DNA of 64,000 nucleotides from CAZVPF01 sp964628195. GTDB lineage: Bacteria; Planctomycetota; Phycisphaerae; Sedimentisphaerales; Anaerohalosphaeraceae. Below, one piece after another: positions 17,862 to 27,293 of this stretch. Under the pieces are notes generated by a model that ran no database searches, had not been told where the DNA came from, and worked only from the letters and a program-made list of their open reading frames with translations. The translations under genes were made by a program, and so were the position numbers. Numbering within the stretch: position 1 is the first letter of the stretch; each line of letters begins with the position of its first letter. The stretch lies in contig CAZVPF010000013.1 of the NCBI GenBank assembly GCA_964628195.1, forward strand, positions 13,742 to 77,741, read 5' to 3'.

Positions 17862-17889
17862 TTGTATTTTCCACTTTTTTAGATACAAT
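17862..17889 (+). promoter_or_regulatory. Promoter of the Kdo-kinase-like gene, giving a near-leaderless mRNA
   Basis: TTGTAT, 16 bases, TACAAT, and the two boxes are part of an inverted repeat ATTGTAT...ATACAAT. The -10 box ends only nine bases before the ATG at 17899, and there is no ribosome-binding site between them. Confidence 0.5.
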
Positions 17890-17898
17890 ATCGCCCTT

Positions 17899-18813
17899 AT
17901 GGATGACAATATAAAAAAAGATACTCAACCAGCAGCCAGCGGGTTCAAAACCGCCAGGCTTGACCCGGGGCCGGGTCTTTCGGCTGTAGTTGCCAAAAAC
18001 CTAAGTGACGGCACCACTATAGAGACCAGCCAGTGGTCCGCCCTGCTTTGGGAGTTTAAGAGCATCGACAAAAACCCCGAAAAAGTCATCCGCCACGGTT
18101 CATCCGGCGAGGTCCTGATAAAACAACTCTCACTTGCAGGTCGAAATATCAAAACCGTGATAAAAACCCAAAACATAAAACCCGGCCCTGTCAACTTCGT
18201 CAAAGCCATTTCAGGCTCAAAAGCGGTGAAAAACTTCCGGACCGCTGCAAAGCTGCGCACCGCCGGTATAAACACGATATATCCACTCGCCGCTGTCGAA
18301 CAAAAGCTCGGACCGGCAGCAATAAAAAGCATTCTCATAACAGAATACCTTGAAAACTCCATCAATCTGCACGGTTTTCTGACCGAAATGCCCGCAAAAC
18401 ACAATGCTCTCGATATGAAGAATCAACTCTGCCTTGAACTTGCCCGGATATTTGCCGAACTGCACAGCCTGGATATGTGGCACCGCGACTCAAAGGCCTC
18501 GAATTTCGTTGTGACCCAAACAGAACACGGCCTGAAGGTCCACCTCGCCGACATGGACGGAATCATGCCGTATCTTTATAATAAGGACGCAAAGCAGGTG
18601 CGAACACTCGCAAAGCTCGCTTCAAGAATAATGTTCAACCCCGGGATACACATTACAGATTATTATCGCTTTATGAAAACCTACTGCGGCAAATGCGGAT
18701 TATCAGATGCCAGACGCAAAATACTTTTCAAAAAAACCGCCGAAAACGCACTTGCCCAAAGACTGCTGACCGCAGTTACCTCCGCTGACAAACAAAGGAA
18801 CAAAAGTGCCTGA
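17899..18813 (+). CDS. Lipopolysaccharide kinase (Kdo kinase/WaaP-like)
   Basis: Predicted to phosphorylate a core sugar of lipopolysaccharide on the cytoplasmic side. The 304 residues form a eukaryotic-kinase-like fold. The nucleotide-binding lysine is in VIKTQNI, HRDSKASNFVV is the catalytic loop (Asp and Asn), and HLADMDG supplies the metal-binding Asp. These match the KdkA/WaaP/InaA group. The heptosyltransferase downstream overlaps by eight bases, which supports a role in LPS core synthesis. Its mRNA appears to lack a leader and a ribosome-binding site. Confidence 0.8.
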   Translation: MDDNIKKDTQPAASGFKTARLDPGPGLSAVVAKNLSDGTTIETSQWSALLWEFKSIDKNPEKVIRHGSSGEVLIKQLSLAGRNIKTVIKTQNIKPGPVNFVKAISGSKAVKNFRTAAKLRTAGINTIYPLAAVEQKLGPAAIKSILITEYLENSINLHGFLTEMPAKHNALDMKNQLCLELARIFAELHSLDMWHRDSKASNFVVTQTEHGLKVHLADMDGIMPYLYNKDAKQVRTLAKLASRIMFNPGIHITDYYRFMKTYCGKCGLSDARRKILFKKTAENALAQRLLTAVTSADKQRNKSA

Positions 18814-19834
18814 ACCCGGAAATATACTGATACTAAAGCCCTCGGCATTGGGGGACGTGGTCCTTGCCATGCCCGCCTTCAATACGCTCCGCGCAAGCTT
18901 TCCCGAAGCGAACATAAGCTGGCTCGTCCGGCCGGAATTCGCCCCGGTCTTCGACGGCACACCCAGACCCGACAAACTCGTCATTTTCGACCGCAAGGCC
19001 CTGAGCAGCTGGTACTGCAATCCGAAAACATGTGCAGAGCTTGTCAAATTCTTAAAACAGCTTCGCAAGAGTCGTTACGACCTTGTTATCGACCTGCAGG
19101 GACTTTTCAGAACCGCTTTGTTCGGATGGGCGACGGCAGCGAAAAAACGGCTCGGCATGGACATCGCCCGCGAAATGTCCGGCTGGTTTTACACACAAAC
19201 CGTCGCGCACGGAGACCAGCCCCTGCACCTGGTCGAGTACTATAACCGGATCGCAGCCCGTGCAGGAGCAAAGCAAATCGTTACCGAGGCCGAACTGACC
19301 CCTTCCGACGAGGCGGTAACCGGTGTCCGAGGAAAACTAAACGAGAACGGCCTGGAGTTCGGCCAGTACGCGGTACTCGTAACCGGCGCAGCCCGTGATT
19401 ACAAAATCTGGCCCGCGGAAAGATTCGCCCAAATCGCCGAGCACATAACCAACCGCTTCGGCCTTAAAGTCGCCGCGGTAGGCGCCCCCTCCGAATCCCC
19501 AGCCGTAGAAAAAATTATAAGCCTGTGCAAAACGAACATCGTGAACCTCGCCGGCAAAACCGACATAGCAGAACTGGTCGCAGTCATGGCAGGAGCAAAA
19601 CTCGCAGTATCAGGAGACACAGGACCCGGTCACATCGCATGGGCGACCGGCACACCAACGGTGTTCATATTCGGCCCGACCAACCCCTCGCGAGTGGGGC
19701 CATACAACAAACCGCAATCCGTCGCCGCTCACGAACCCTTCTCTCGCGGGCCGGACATCGAAAACCACGACTACAAGATCACCGACGTAACAACAGAAAT
19801 GGTAATAGAAGCGGTGCAAAACACACTTCAGTAA
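18806..19834 (+). CDS. Glycosyltransferase family 9 (ADP-heptose:LPS heptosyltransferase-like)
   Basis: Adds a heptose, or a related sugar, to the LPS inner core from an ADP-sugar. The N-terminus ILILKPSALGDVVLAMPAF is the family 9 signature (residues 6-24). The C-terminal half has LVTGAARDYKIWPAERFAQI and the nucleotide-sugar motif SGDTGPGHIAWATGTPTV. At 342 residues it is of normal length. The start is a GTG inside the end of the kinase gene with AAAGGAACAAAA upstream, so the two are coupled. WaaC, WaaF and WaaQ types cannot be told apart by reading. Confidence 0.88.
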   Translation: MPEPGNILILKPSALGDVVLAMPAFNTLRASFPEANISWLVRPEFAPVFDGTPRPDKLVIFDRKALSSWYCNPKTCAELVKFLKQLRKSRYDLVIDLQGLFRTALFGWATAAKKRLGMDIAREMSGWFYTQTVAHGDQPLHLVEYYNRIAARAGAKQIVTEAELTPSDEAVTGVRGKLNENGLEFGQYAVLVTGAARDYKIWPAERFAQIAEHITNRFGLKVAAVGAPSESPAVEKIISLCKTNIVNLAGKTDIAELVAVMAGAKLAVSGDTGPGHIAWATGTPTVFIFGPTNPSRVGPYNKPQSVAAHEPFSRGPDIENHDYKITDVTTEMVIEAVQNTLQ

Positions 19835-19868
19835 AGAAAATGAAACCCACCACCGGTGCCGTTTAAGA

Positions 19869-20291
19869 TCAGTCAGCCATAACACGCAGTGTACGGGCTT
19901 TCATATCGAACGCCCTTTCTATCAGCTGCTCCCTTGTCGGAGCCGTAAAGGGATCAAGTTCGAAGTGCCATGTATAATGGTCCTCAATCTTCTTCGGGTA
20001 AAGATCCGCCAGCAGATCTATAACCGGCGCATCATGCAAAGGAGGCTCCATCAAACGTGTCGTGTTGATCGTTTCATACCCGGGCTTGGTGATCCGAACT
20101 TTATAATCGCCGTACCAGTTGAAACCAACCGTAACCGGCGACAGACCTATCTCCTCATCGTTGAGCAAAACAAGAGCGCCCTCCGGCTCGGTTGTAATGG
20201 TCAGCTTCCTGCTCACACAGCCGGTGGCAATCAAGGCAAAAAACAATGCAAGGACAGGCAGGGAATATCGATAAATCCATTTATTAGCCAT
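19869..20291 (-). CDS. PEGA-domain lipoprotein
   Basis: Small exported lipoprotein of unknown role, probably at the envelope surface. The signal peptide ends in LIATGC (lipobox with Cys about 24). A PEGA domain follows (about 27-75) with the typical LTITTEPEGALVLLNDEEIG and GDYKVRITKPGYE. The C-terminal 60 residues are not recognised. I chose the ATG at 20291 because AAAGGAG lies seven bases upstream. A longer frame to 20345 has no such site and would bury the signal peptide. It converges with the heptosyltransferase. Confidence 0.8.
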   Translation of the reverse strand: MANKWIYRYSLPVLALFFALIATGCVSRKLTITTEPEGALVLLNDEEIGLSPVTVGFNWYGDYKVRITKPGYETINTTRLMEPPLHDAPVIDLLADLYPKKIEDHYTWHFELDPFTAPTREQLIERAFDMKARTLRVMAD

Positions 20292-20374
20292 TGAGGCTCC
20301 TTTCTGGTCGTTCGTTATCATGTTACGAACATAAATTAGCACCAAAAAGCAAGCGAGTCAAGCGGATTTATCTG

Positions 20375-22648
20375 TCAGTTTTGACTGTTTTTGTTACTGC
20401 CTTCGTCGCCTTCGCTGCCGGGGTCCTTATTATTGTCCGGCTTTTTTTGTCCTTTATTGAGTGTCGAAGACAGATCGTTTTTCGGGCTTTTAGGCAGCGA
20501 GAAGTGGAAGTTGCAGCCCTGCCCGGAAACGGAATCAACCCAGAGCCTGCCTCCGTGCATCTCTACAAGCTGCTTTGCGATAGTGAGCCCCAAACCGGTG
20601 CCGTGATGGCCGGGCCCTTTGAGTATCTTCATCTGAACAAAGCGGTCGAATACTTTTTCAAGCTGCTCGCTGTCGAGCCCCGGCCCGTCATCACCAACCG
20701 TAATAACCGCCTCGTCGTCAAATTGTTCAAGATCGACATCTATTTTACCGCCCTGGTGAATGAACTTGACCGCATTTCCTACAAGGTTCGTCAGCACCTG
20801 GATCACACGGTCCTGGTCAGCGGTGACAACCACATCCTTCCGCGGACAGTGCGTCCTTATCTTTATTTTTCTTTCGTCCGCAAGAGAGGTAAGATTTTTG
20901 ACAACTTCATCGATCACATCCTGAAGGGTAACGAATTTGAGGCCAAGCTTCATTGTCCCGGATTCGATCTTTGAAATATCGAGGAAGTCTGAAATAATAC
21001 GTGAAAGCCTGTCCACGCTGTGGTCGGCCATGATCAGGTTGTCTTTGAGCTTTCCGTTTATCTCCCCGAAAACACCCGCAAGGGCATTTGACATGATATT
21101 TTTAAAAATGCAAAGCGGGGTCCTAAGTTCATGCGTAACTGTCGAAACAAACTCGCTCTTCAAGCGGTCATGCTCCTTGAGCACCTCGTTGGCACGTCTA
21201 AGTTCGAGTTCCGCAAGTTTCTCTTTGGATACGTCCCTCGCGTAAAGGTTGATATAACCGCCCTCCGTTACAGGCGAGAAAACTATTGAAAACACCCTGT
21301 CCTCGCACTGCACTTCGAGACAGTCATGCGAACCTTTTTTCATAACCCCTGCTGCATGACTGCGAATATTATCCGGCAGCTTATCCCCGACGCTCAGCTT
21401 CCACCTGCTCAGAAGCGAACCGCTTGCCTTGTTTGCATATATTATGGTGCCCCCTGAATTCGCCCGCAGCACCGGGTTGGGGTTCTCGCTTGGAAATTTC
21501 GCCAACTCGCGTATCTGTTTTTCGGCTCGTCGAAGCTCGGTCACATCTATAAGCATCCCGTCCCACAAAGTGGCTGAGTCATCTATGCGTTCCGGCCTTG
21601 CGACACACTGGAACCACTTTTCACCATCGTCGCCGCTCCACCTTCCCCACCACTCCATCGCCGAAAGTTCAACGGCAGAGTCCGACACGAGTTTGTCAAG
21701 TTCCCTGCGGTCGTCTTTCTGTATTCGGTCGAAAAATATATCGGGGTCATCTATCAGCTCTTCCGGGCCGAAACCGAAAAGCTGACGACAGCTTTCACTG
21801 AGAAAAACAAAGTCTATTTCACCTTCAGCCTTTCGTCTCATCTGGAAAACAAGTCCCGGAGAGTTGGCTACCATACGCTGATACCTCGCCTCGCTTTTCT
21901 GCAGCGCGCACTCGACTTCCTTTTTTTCGGTTATATCCTCAACATAGCAGTCGAACCTCACAGGTTTTTTCTGTGGTGCGTTGTGCGTTATGACCGTCTC
22001 ACGAATCCATCTTTCAGTGCCGTCCTTTTTGCGTATCTTGATCTCCACAGGCTCCGGTTCGGCGCCTGCCAGTATCTTCTCGTTACGCATATTGACCGTT
22101 TCGCGAAATTCGGGAACTATTATCGAATGCCAAAGCTCACCGGTATCGATAAAATCCTGAGGCTGATAACCGGTCACCGCAAAACAACCCTCACTCCGGT
22201 CGGTCCATACGAATTTGCCGTCTTCGATGTATGTCGTATAAGTGTAACTGCTTTTGCCCAGCATCTCATTGTGACGCCTGACGCATTCTTCGAGCGTCTC
22301 AACCAGCTGCTCCGTTGGACATGGCTTTGTGAGGAACCTGAATATCTTACGCTCGTTGACAGCCTCTACAGCCGCATCGAGGTCCGCGCAGCCGGTAAGA
22401 ATAACACAAACCGTATCGGGTGTCATCTTGCGGACTTCGCGAACGAATTCCATCCCGTCCATCCCGTCCATGCGAAGATCGGAAACCACAACGTCAAAGG
22501 GCCCGCACTGACCTATCTTCTCGAACCCCCCTTCGGCATTTAAAGCGGTTTCAACGGAAAAACGTCCTCTAAGCTGTCGTTTAACGGCCTCGAGAATATT
22601 TATCTCGTCATCTACAAACAGTATTTTAGCATTCACATCCAATGACAT
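20375..22648 (-). CDS. Hybrid sensor histidine kinase: receiver, three PAS, HisKA, HATPase
   Basis: Cytoplasmic sensor kinase with no membrane segment. Order: receiver domain (about 8-125, phospho-acceptor in VVSDLRMDGMDG, Lys in FLTKP), three PAS-type domains (about 150-265, 265-385, 390-480; the second contains WWGRWSGDDGEKWFQ), HisKA with the phospho-acceptor His in VTHELRTPL, and HATPase with N box NLVGNAVKFI, DDGPGLDSEQ and GTGLGLTIAKQL. It is 757 residues. The ATG lies inside the end of the upstream gene (23-base overlap). It is the third gene of a phosphorelay operon whose promoter looks sigma-28-dependent. The receiver at the N-terminus suggests it takes phosphate from the first kinase. 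Confidence 0.92.
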   Translation of the reverse strand: MSLDVNAKILFVDDEINILEAVKRQLRGRFSVETALNAEGGFEKIGQCGPFDVVVSDLRMDGMDGMEFVREVRKMTPDTVCVILTGCADLDAAVEAVNERKIFRFLTKPCPTEQLVETLEECVRRHNEMLGKSSYTYTTYIEDGKFVWTDRSEGCFAVTGYQPQDFIDTGELWHSIIVPEFRETVNMRNEKILAGAEPEPVEIKIRKKDGTERWIRETVITHNAPQKKPVRFDCYVEDITEKKEVECALQKSEARYQRMVANSPGLVFQMRRKAEGEIDFVFLSESCRQLFGFGPEELIDDPDIFFDRIQKDDRRELDKLVSDSAVELSAMEWWGRWSGDDGEKWFQCVARPERIDDSATLWDGMLIDVTELRRAEKQIRELAKFPSENPNPVLRANSGGTIIYANKASGSLLSRWKLSVGDKLPDNIRSHAAGVMKKGSHDCLEVQCEDRVFSIVFSPVTEGGYINLYARDVSKEKLAELELRRANEVLKEHDRLKSEFVSTVTHELRTPLCIFKNIMSNALAGVFGEINGKLKDNLIMADHSVDRLSRIISDFLDISKIESGTMKLGLKFVTLQDVIDEVVKNLTSLADERKIKIRTHCPRKDVVVTADQDRVIQVLTNLVGNAVKFIHQGGKIDVDLEQFDDEAVITVGDDGPGLDSEQLEKVFDRFVQMKILKGPGHHGTGLGLTIAKQLVEMHGGRLWVDSVSGQGCNFHFSLPKSPKNDLSSTLNKGQKKPDNNKDPGSEGDEGSNKNSQN

Positions 22649-23885
22649 TGTGCAGTTCCTCTGTATCTATCGAGAACCTCTTGAAAAGCGCATTTTTAAT
22701 AACATTCTCAAGGCCCAGACTATACAAAACTTCTAAATTCAGGGGCTTTTCATAACCGTCGCCCGGGCTCATGCAGACAAAATTATCGATCTGGTTGGCA
22801 ATGTAAACAGCCGCCGTAATGTCATGCTTTCCTTCGTAAAGATTATCCTGGTCGTGATGGTAAACAACGGCTTCGACTATCTTGTGCGGGAGACCCCAAA
22901 GCTCGAGAATATTGGCCCCTATCTCGGCATGGGTCGCGCCGAGAAGCTTTTCTTCGAGCCTGTTGTAACAGACTTTCTCATAACGCGAACGAATTATCAT
23001 CTCGTAAGTCTCGTCGGCGAATCCCGAAATAAGGACCATTTTTCCGGCGTCGTGCAGTATCCCGGCCATGCCCGCAAGTTCAACCGTCTCCTCTTCGAGA
23101 TGCCAGCTCTCGCATATATCCCTTGCCAGCATACCCACCCTTGCCGCATGCTCCTGGAGACCGTCAACCCAGAATCTGTGTGCCGTTTTTTCCGAAATCC
23201 TCGAAAATATCCCCGCCGAAAGAATAAGGGCCTCGACCGTGTGCAGACCGAGATGCACAACCGCCCTTACCGGGTCGCAGATCATCCCTCCTCCCGAGTA
23301 AAATGACGAGTTGGCGACCTGCATGATCTTCGCCGACATCCCGATGTCCTTTTCAATCATTCTTCCGACATCGCGCGGGCTGCAATCCGGCTGGGCAAGA
23401 ATATCTATAACCCGCTGATAATTTTTCGGCATTACAGGAAGGCTCTGCATTTTCGAAATAAGATTCGATACTTTTTCGGATTTTATCTTTTCATCAAGCC
23501 GGAAAGCGTTTTCTATCAGCTTCGAAAGCTGCTGAGCGTTGCAGGGCTTTGTCAGAAGCTTATGGCTGCACCGAAGGGCCTTGCCTTTCAAAGGCTGGTC
23601 GGAATAACCGGTCAGCATAAAACGGATTACACCGGGAAAACGCTTGCGTACTTTCTCAAGAAGCTCCACCCCATCCATAACCGGCATCTTCAGGTCACTA
23701 ACGATTATGTCGTAGTGTGTGTCTTTCATCACCTTTAGCGCCTGTGTACCGCGTGTGACAAACTCTATCTTCCACTCGTTTTTCCGACAGCGCAGCAGCC
23801 GTCTTATACCGTCAAGAACATTACGGTCATCGTCAACGAAGAGAATCCTACGTTTGTCGTTATTATGGCTGCTGAGATTTTCCAT
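22626..23885 (-). CDS. Response regulator with HDOD output domain
   Basis: Receiver domain (about 13-130, Asp in VSDLKMPVMDG, ILFVDDD acidic pair, Lys in LLTKP) followed by an HDOD domain (about 150-360). Unlike many HDOD proteins it keeps HD-type residues: LAGMAGILHDAGK and AARVGMLARDIC. Phosphohydrolase activity, perhaps on a nucleotide, is therefore possible but unproven. The 419-residue protein overlaps both neighbours by exactly 23 bases. In the operon it would be the effector of the kinase encoded first. Confidence 0.9.
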   Translation of the reverse strand: MENLSSHNNDKRRILFVDDDRNVLDGIRRLLRCRKNEWKIEFVTRGTQALKVMKDTHYDIIVSDLKMPVMDGVELLEKVRKRFPGVIRFMLTGYSDQPLKGKALRCSHKLLTKPCNAQQLSKLIENAFRLDEKIKSEKVSNLISKMQSLPVMPKNYQRVIDILAQPDCSPRDVGRMIEKDIGMSAKIMQVANSSFYSGGGMICDPVRAVVHLGLHTVEALILSAGIFSRISEKTAHRFWVDGLQEHAARVGMLARDICESWHLEEETVELAGMAGILHDAGKMVLISGFADETYEMIIRSRYEKVCYNRLEEKLLGATHAEIGANILELWGLPHKIVEAVVYHHDQDNLYEGKHDITAAVYIANQIDNFVCMSPGDGYEKPLNLEVLYSLGLENVIKNALFKRFSIDTEELHNVIGCEC

Positions 23886-25113
23886 TTACAGGCAATGAAA
23901 TAATAAAAGTTGTTCCAACGTCCTGCTCGGTCTCAAAGTCGACCCTGCCGCCGTGCTTGTCGACTACTATCGAGCGTATTATCGAAAGCCCCTGCCCCGT
24001 TCCCTTTCCGCTTTTCTTGGTTGTGAAAAAAGCGTCAAACATCCGCTGCTGAACATCCGGCCGAATACCGCACCCTGTGTCCGAGACTCTCAAGACGGCA
24101 TATCCGTTCTCAAGACTTGTATTTACGGTTATTGTGCCCTTCTCCTCGCTGCCGGGACCGATTTTCTGCTCGATGCTGTGAGCGGCATTGACAAGCAGGT
24201 TTAGAATAACCTGGTGAATGTCATCAAGACAGCAGATTATACGCGAAAGGTTTTCGTCGAGATTCATTTCGACATCCGCGGCATACTTGATCTCGTTCCT
24301 GCATATAGTCAAAGTGCTCCTGACCGCCTTGTTAAGGTCGACGCTTGACATCCTCCGTTCGTCAATGTGGGAAAAATCACGCATGGCGGATATAAGCGAG
24401 GTGACGCGCGAAAGCCCCTCCATGCTCTGGTCTATAGCGGAAGGAACTTCCTGGAGAAGAAAATCAAAGTCTGCATCCTCACGCGCCTGTTTTATACGCG
24501 CTGCCGAGTCACTGTCACCCAACAACTCATCATATAGTTCCGTAAGCCTGAAAAGAGTTACGAGCGAATCCTTAAGAAAACTGACATTATCGCTGACAAA
24601 CTGGATGGGGGTGTTTATTTCATGTGCAATGCCCGCACAAAGCCTGCCTATGCTCTGCAGCATCTGAGTGCGTTCGAGCTTTTTCTCGGCTTCGCGCTGC
24701 TCGGTAATGTCGCGCATAATCCCGTCGACACCGACAACCTCCGACCTGTCGTTGAACACCGGCGACGCCTTGTCTGAAATATACCGGCACTTACCTTCCA
24801 TGTCTGTAATGCGGTACGAAGAGGAATAACCTCTGCCTGTCTTTCGGCAATCTTCCACTACCGAAAGGTGCCGCTTGAGGTCGGCTTCGTTTATCAGCTC
24901 AGTCCAGTTTACTTCACCGCGTGCGAAAGCCTCGCAGGAATATCCGCAAATGTCAGCCACCGCAGGGCTGATATAAACATACTCTACCCCTTCCCCGAAT
25001 TTCGCCGAGTAAACTGTCTCCGGAACTGAGGCGATTATCCGAGAGAAGTCGGCGCTTGGCCATAACGAACTGTCCAAAACCCCGTCAATTTTGTTCTTCT
25101 TTACATTATCCAT
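23863..25113 (-). CDS. PAS-domain sensor histidine kinase
   Basis: Cytoplasmic sensor kinase and first gene of the phosphorelay operon. An N-terminal PAS/PAC domain (about 25-145, with VEYVYISPAVADICGYSCEA) is followed by HisKA-like AGIAHEINTPIQFVSDN (His about 167). The catalytic domain has the N box VILNLLVNAAHSI, DTGCGIRPDVQQRMFDAFFTTK-type G1/F boxes and GKGTGQGLSI. It is 416 residues. The NtrB-like His box with two-Pro context suggests it senses a soluble signal. The upstream sigma-28-type promoter (25177-25204) ties it to the flagellar regulon. Confidence 0.92.
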   Translation of the reverse strand: MDNVKKNKIDGVLDSSLWPSADFSRIIASVPETVYSAKFGEGVEYVYISPAVADICGYSCEAFARGEVNWTELINEADLKRHLSVVEDCRKTGRGYSSSYRITDMEGKCRYISDKASPVFNDRSEVVGVDGIMRDITEQREAEKKLERTQMLQSIGRLCAGIAHEINTPIQFVSDNVSFLKDSLVTLFRLTELYDELLGDSDSAARIKQAREDADFDFLLQEVPSAIDQSMEGLSRVTSLISAMRDFSHIDERRMSSVDLNKAVRSTLTICRNEIKYAADVEMNLDENLSRIICCLDDIHQVILNLLVNAAHSIEQKIGPGSEEKGTITVNTSLENGYAVLRVSDTGCGIRPDVQQRMFDAFFTTKKSGKGTGQGLSIIRSIVVDKHGGRVDFETEQDVGTTFIISLPVNGKSQQP

Positions 25114-25176
25114 TCGCAGTCTATATTCCGATAATCATCATGTCTGTACAATTCCTGCAATGTTTACACACAGTCT

Positions 25177-25204
25177 TTATCGGTTAATAATATGAGGTGA
25201 TTTA
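25177..25204 (-). promoter_or_regulatory. Sigma-28-like promoter for the phosphorelay operon
   Basis: Minus strand TAAATCAC, 12 bases, ACCGATAA. The -10 box matches seven of eight of GCCGATAA and the -35 starts TAAA. The spacer is 12 instead of the usual 11. It is 64 bases upstream of the start at 25113. Confidence 0.45.
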
Positions 25205-25361
25205 GCAGCAAAACCGGCAAAATTAATTAAGACAGACCCGGTAATTGTGCTTTTGTACGGCGATTAAAAGAAATAGATTACCTGCCGAAATAATTTATTA
25301 GATCTGTCCCGAACCCGGCTCAGGGTCTAATGATGAGTTGAACACTCCGTTTTTCCCGTGT

Positions 25362-26408
25362 CTAACTCTTCAAAAGCTGGAGCATTGTACGGGCAATGTC
25401 ATTGAGAGGGACGACTTTATCGGCTGCTCCGACCTGAACCGCCTCTTTGGGCATGCCGTAAACCACACTGCTCGCTTCATCCTGGGCAATAGTCCTCGCA
25501 CCGGCGTTTTTCATACTCAAAAGCCCCTTTGCCCCGTCATCGCCCATACCCGTCAGTATTGCCCCCACGGCATTGGAACCGGCGTATTTGGCGACGGAAT
25601 TGAAAAGCACTTCAACGCTGGGCTTCTGCCTGCAAACCATCGGCCCGCCCTCGATGCTCACGCAATAATTGGCCCCGCTCCTGCGAAGAAGCATGTGATA
25701 ACCGCCCGGGGCTATAAGAACCCTTCCCGGCAGAACATGGTCACCGTCAACCGCTTCCTTTACCTCCATCGAGCATAACGTATTGAGCCTCTCGGCAAAA
25801 GATTTGGTGAAGTTTGCCGGCATGTGCTGAACGATCACGGTCCCCGGAAGATTCGCGGGCATCCTGCCAAGCACGGTACTTATCGCCTGGACACCACCTG
25901 TCGAAGCGCCAATCGCAAATATTTTATTGGTCGTCTCAGGAAGAAGCAGCACACGTTTATCCCCCTGGCCGCGCCTTTCACCGTTAAGCCTCCTCTCAAC
26001 ACGAGCACGCGATGCGGCCCGGATTTTGTCGACAAGTATTGTACAGGCGTCACCGATAGTATAAGAGGAGCCCGGCTTGCACATGATATCAACCGCCCCT
26101 GCCTCAATGGCCGCAAGCGCTGTCTTGCTCCCGGAAGGAGTCAGGGAACTGAGAACGACCACCGGCATGGGGCTGTTCTGCATCAGTCTGCCGAGAAAAG
26201 TGATACCGTCCATACGCGGCATCTCTATGTCAAGCGTCAACACGTCAGGCTGATATTTTTTTATCTTAAGTTCAGCTACTATCGGGTCCGGTGCGGCCCC
26301 GACAACCTCAATATCATCCTCACGACCTAAAGTTTCCGTCAGAACCTTGCGGACTATAGCCGAATCATCTATAATTAGAACCTTGATTGTCCTTTTAGCC
26401 GTAAGCAT
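25362..26408 (-). CDS. cheB: CheB chemotaxis protein-glutamate methylesterase
   Basis: Removes methyl groups from receptors, and is activated by phosphorylation. The receiver domain (about 8-125) has IIDDS, LTLDIEMPRMDG (Asp about 60) and VVVLSSLT. The methylesterase domain (about 168-345) has the catalytic Ser in IGASTGGVQAI, His in VIVQHMPANFTKSFAERL and Asp in GMGDDGAKGLL. The 348-residue protein is complete. It is the last gene of cheR-cheD-cheY-cheX-cheB. Confidence 0.96.
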   Translation of the reverse strand: MLTAKRTIKVLIIDDSAIVRKVLTETLGREDDIEVVGAAPDPIVAELKIKKYQPDVLTLDIEMPRMDGITFLGRLMQNSPMPVVVLSSLTPSGSKTALAAIEAGAVDIMCKPGSSYTIGDACTILVDKIRAASRARVERRLNGERRGQGDKRVLLLPETTNKIFAIGASTGGVQAISTVLGRMPANLPGTVIVQHMPANFTKSFAERLNTLCSMEVKEAVDGDHVLPGRVLIAPGGYHMLLRRSGANYCVSIEGGPMVCRQKPSVEVLFNSVAKYAGSNAVGAILTGMGDDGAKGLLSMKNAGARTIAQDEASSVVYGMPKEAVQVGAADKVVPLNDIARTMLQLLKS

Positions 26409-26425
26409 ATAGCAACGCCCTGTTG

Positions 26426-26884
26426 TTAATCGGATGCAACTACCATTTGAACCGCCACCGGATAACCCTCTACGTTGACAAGGACAACCCCTTCTTCCTT
26501 GACGAACTCACACCAGCAGTTGTTGTTGTCGCTTTGTGTCAGATGAGGAACCGTCAGGTCGAAAACATCGGAAGGTGAACTTGCGATCATCGGAAGAACA
26601 AGACCGCATGTAACGTTCACAAGTTCCTTGACTGCGTCGGCTTTCTGGTCAGCGCTAAGGTCATCGAGAGCACCCATGTTCTCAGCAAGACTTGCGGCAA
26701 ATTCCGTCCCTGCGATTATCCTTATCCTGCCGCTTATCGGACCGGTGTACTCTATTTGCGCCGATATCGTCGAATCAGGCACTTGCGGCTGTTCATCAAA
26801 CGGCATGACCATAAGGAAAGCCATTTTTTCTAGAGCCTCCGACAAAGCTGCGGTGATTACGGACTGGCTGTCAATTACTGCCAT
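26426..26884 (-). CDS. cheX: CheX/CheC-type CheY-P phosphatase
   Basis: Dephosphorylates CheY-P. The 152 residues contain the conserved active helix KELVNVTCGLVLPMIAS with the ExxN pair (E and N in ELVN). A single such helix fits CheX rather than CheC, which has two. It overlaps the upstream cheY by 14 bases, consistent with matched expression of target and phosphatase. No cheZ is present. Confidence 0.82.
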   Translation of the reverse strand: MAVIDSQSVITAALSEALEKMAFLMVMPFDEQPQVPDSTISAQIEYTGPISGRIRIIAGTEFAASLAENMGALDDLSADQKADAVKELVNVTCGLVLPMIASSPSDVFDLTVPHLTQSDNNNCWCEFVKEEGVVLVNVEGYPVAVQMVVASD

Positions 26885-27263
26885 GACAAACCCCTAAACT
26901 TTCAACAATAATATCTCTGAACTGTTCCGGCTGGAAAGGCTTATGAAGAAAACCTTTGATACCCTCGTCTTCAAGTTCGGATATGCGCGTGCTGCTTGAT
27001 TCGGTGGAAACGACCACAACCGGTATAGAGCTCAGCTTTTCGTCGCTTTTCATTTTGTGAACAAGCTCAATACCATTCATTTCAGGCATATTAAGGTCCG
27101 CGAGAACGAGATTGATATCCTTTTTTGAAAGCACATCGAGAGCTTCAAGCCCGTTACCGGCCTCGAAAACTTCATCGACCTCGATCTCAAGCATTCCAAG
27201 CACACGCTTGATCGCCGTTCTTGTCAAGCTCGAATCATCCACTATTAAAACCTTATTTGACAT
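26871..27263 (-). CDS. cheY: CheY-type single-domain response regulator
   Basis: Single receiver domain, the diffusible link from CheA to the flagellar motor. Visible residues are IVDDSSLTR (acidic pair), VLADLNMPEMNGIEL (phospho-acceptor Asp), VVVSTESS (Thr/Ser switch) and GFLHKPF (Lys). It is 130 residues. The ATG at 27263 has AGGA six bases upstream, while a GTG one codon earlier is spaced too close. It overlaps cheX. Confidence 0.92.
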   Translation of the reverse strand: MSNKVLIVDDSSLTRTAIKRVLGMLEIEVDEVFEAGNGLEALDVLSKKDINLVLADLNMPEMNGIELVHKMKSDEKLSSIPVVVVSTESSSTRISELEDEGIKGFLHKPFQPEQFRDIIVESLGVCHGSN

Positions 27264-27293
27264 CACAAGTCCTTTCAGACTACATTAATTAAC

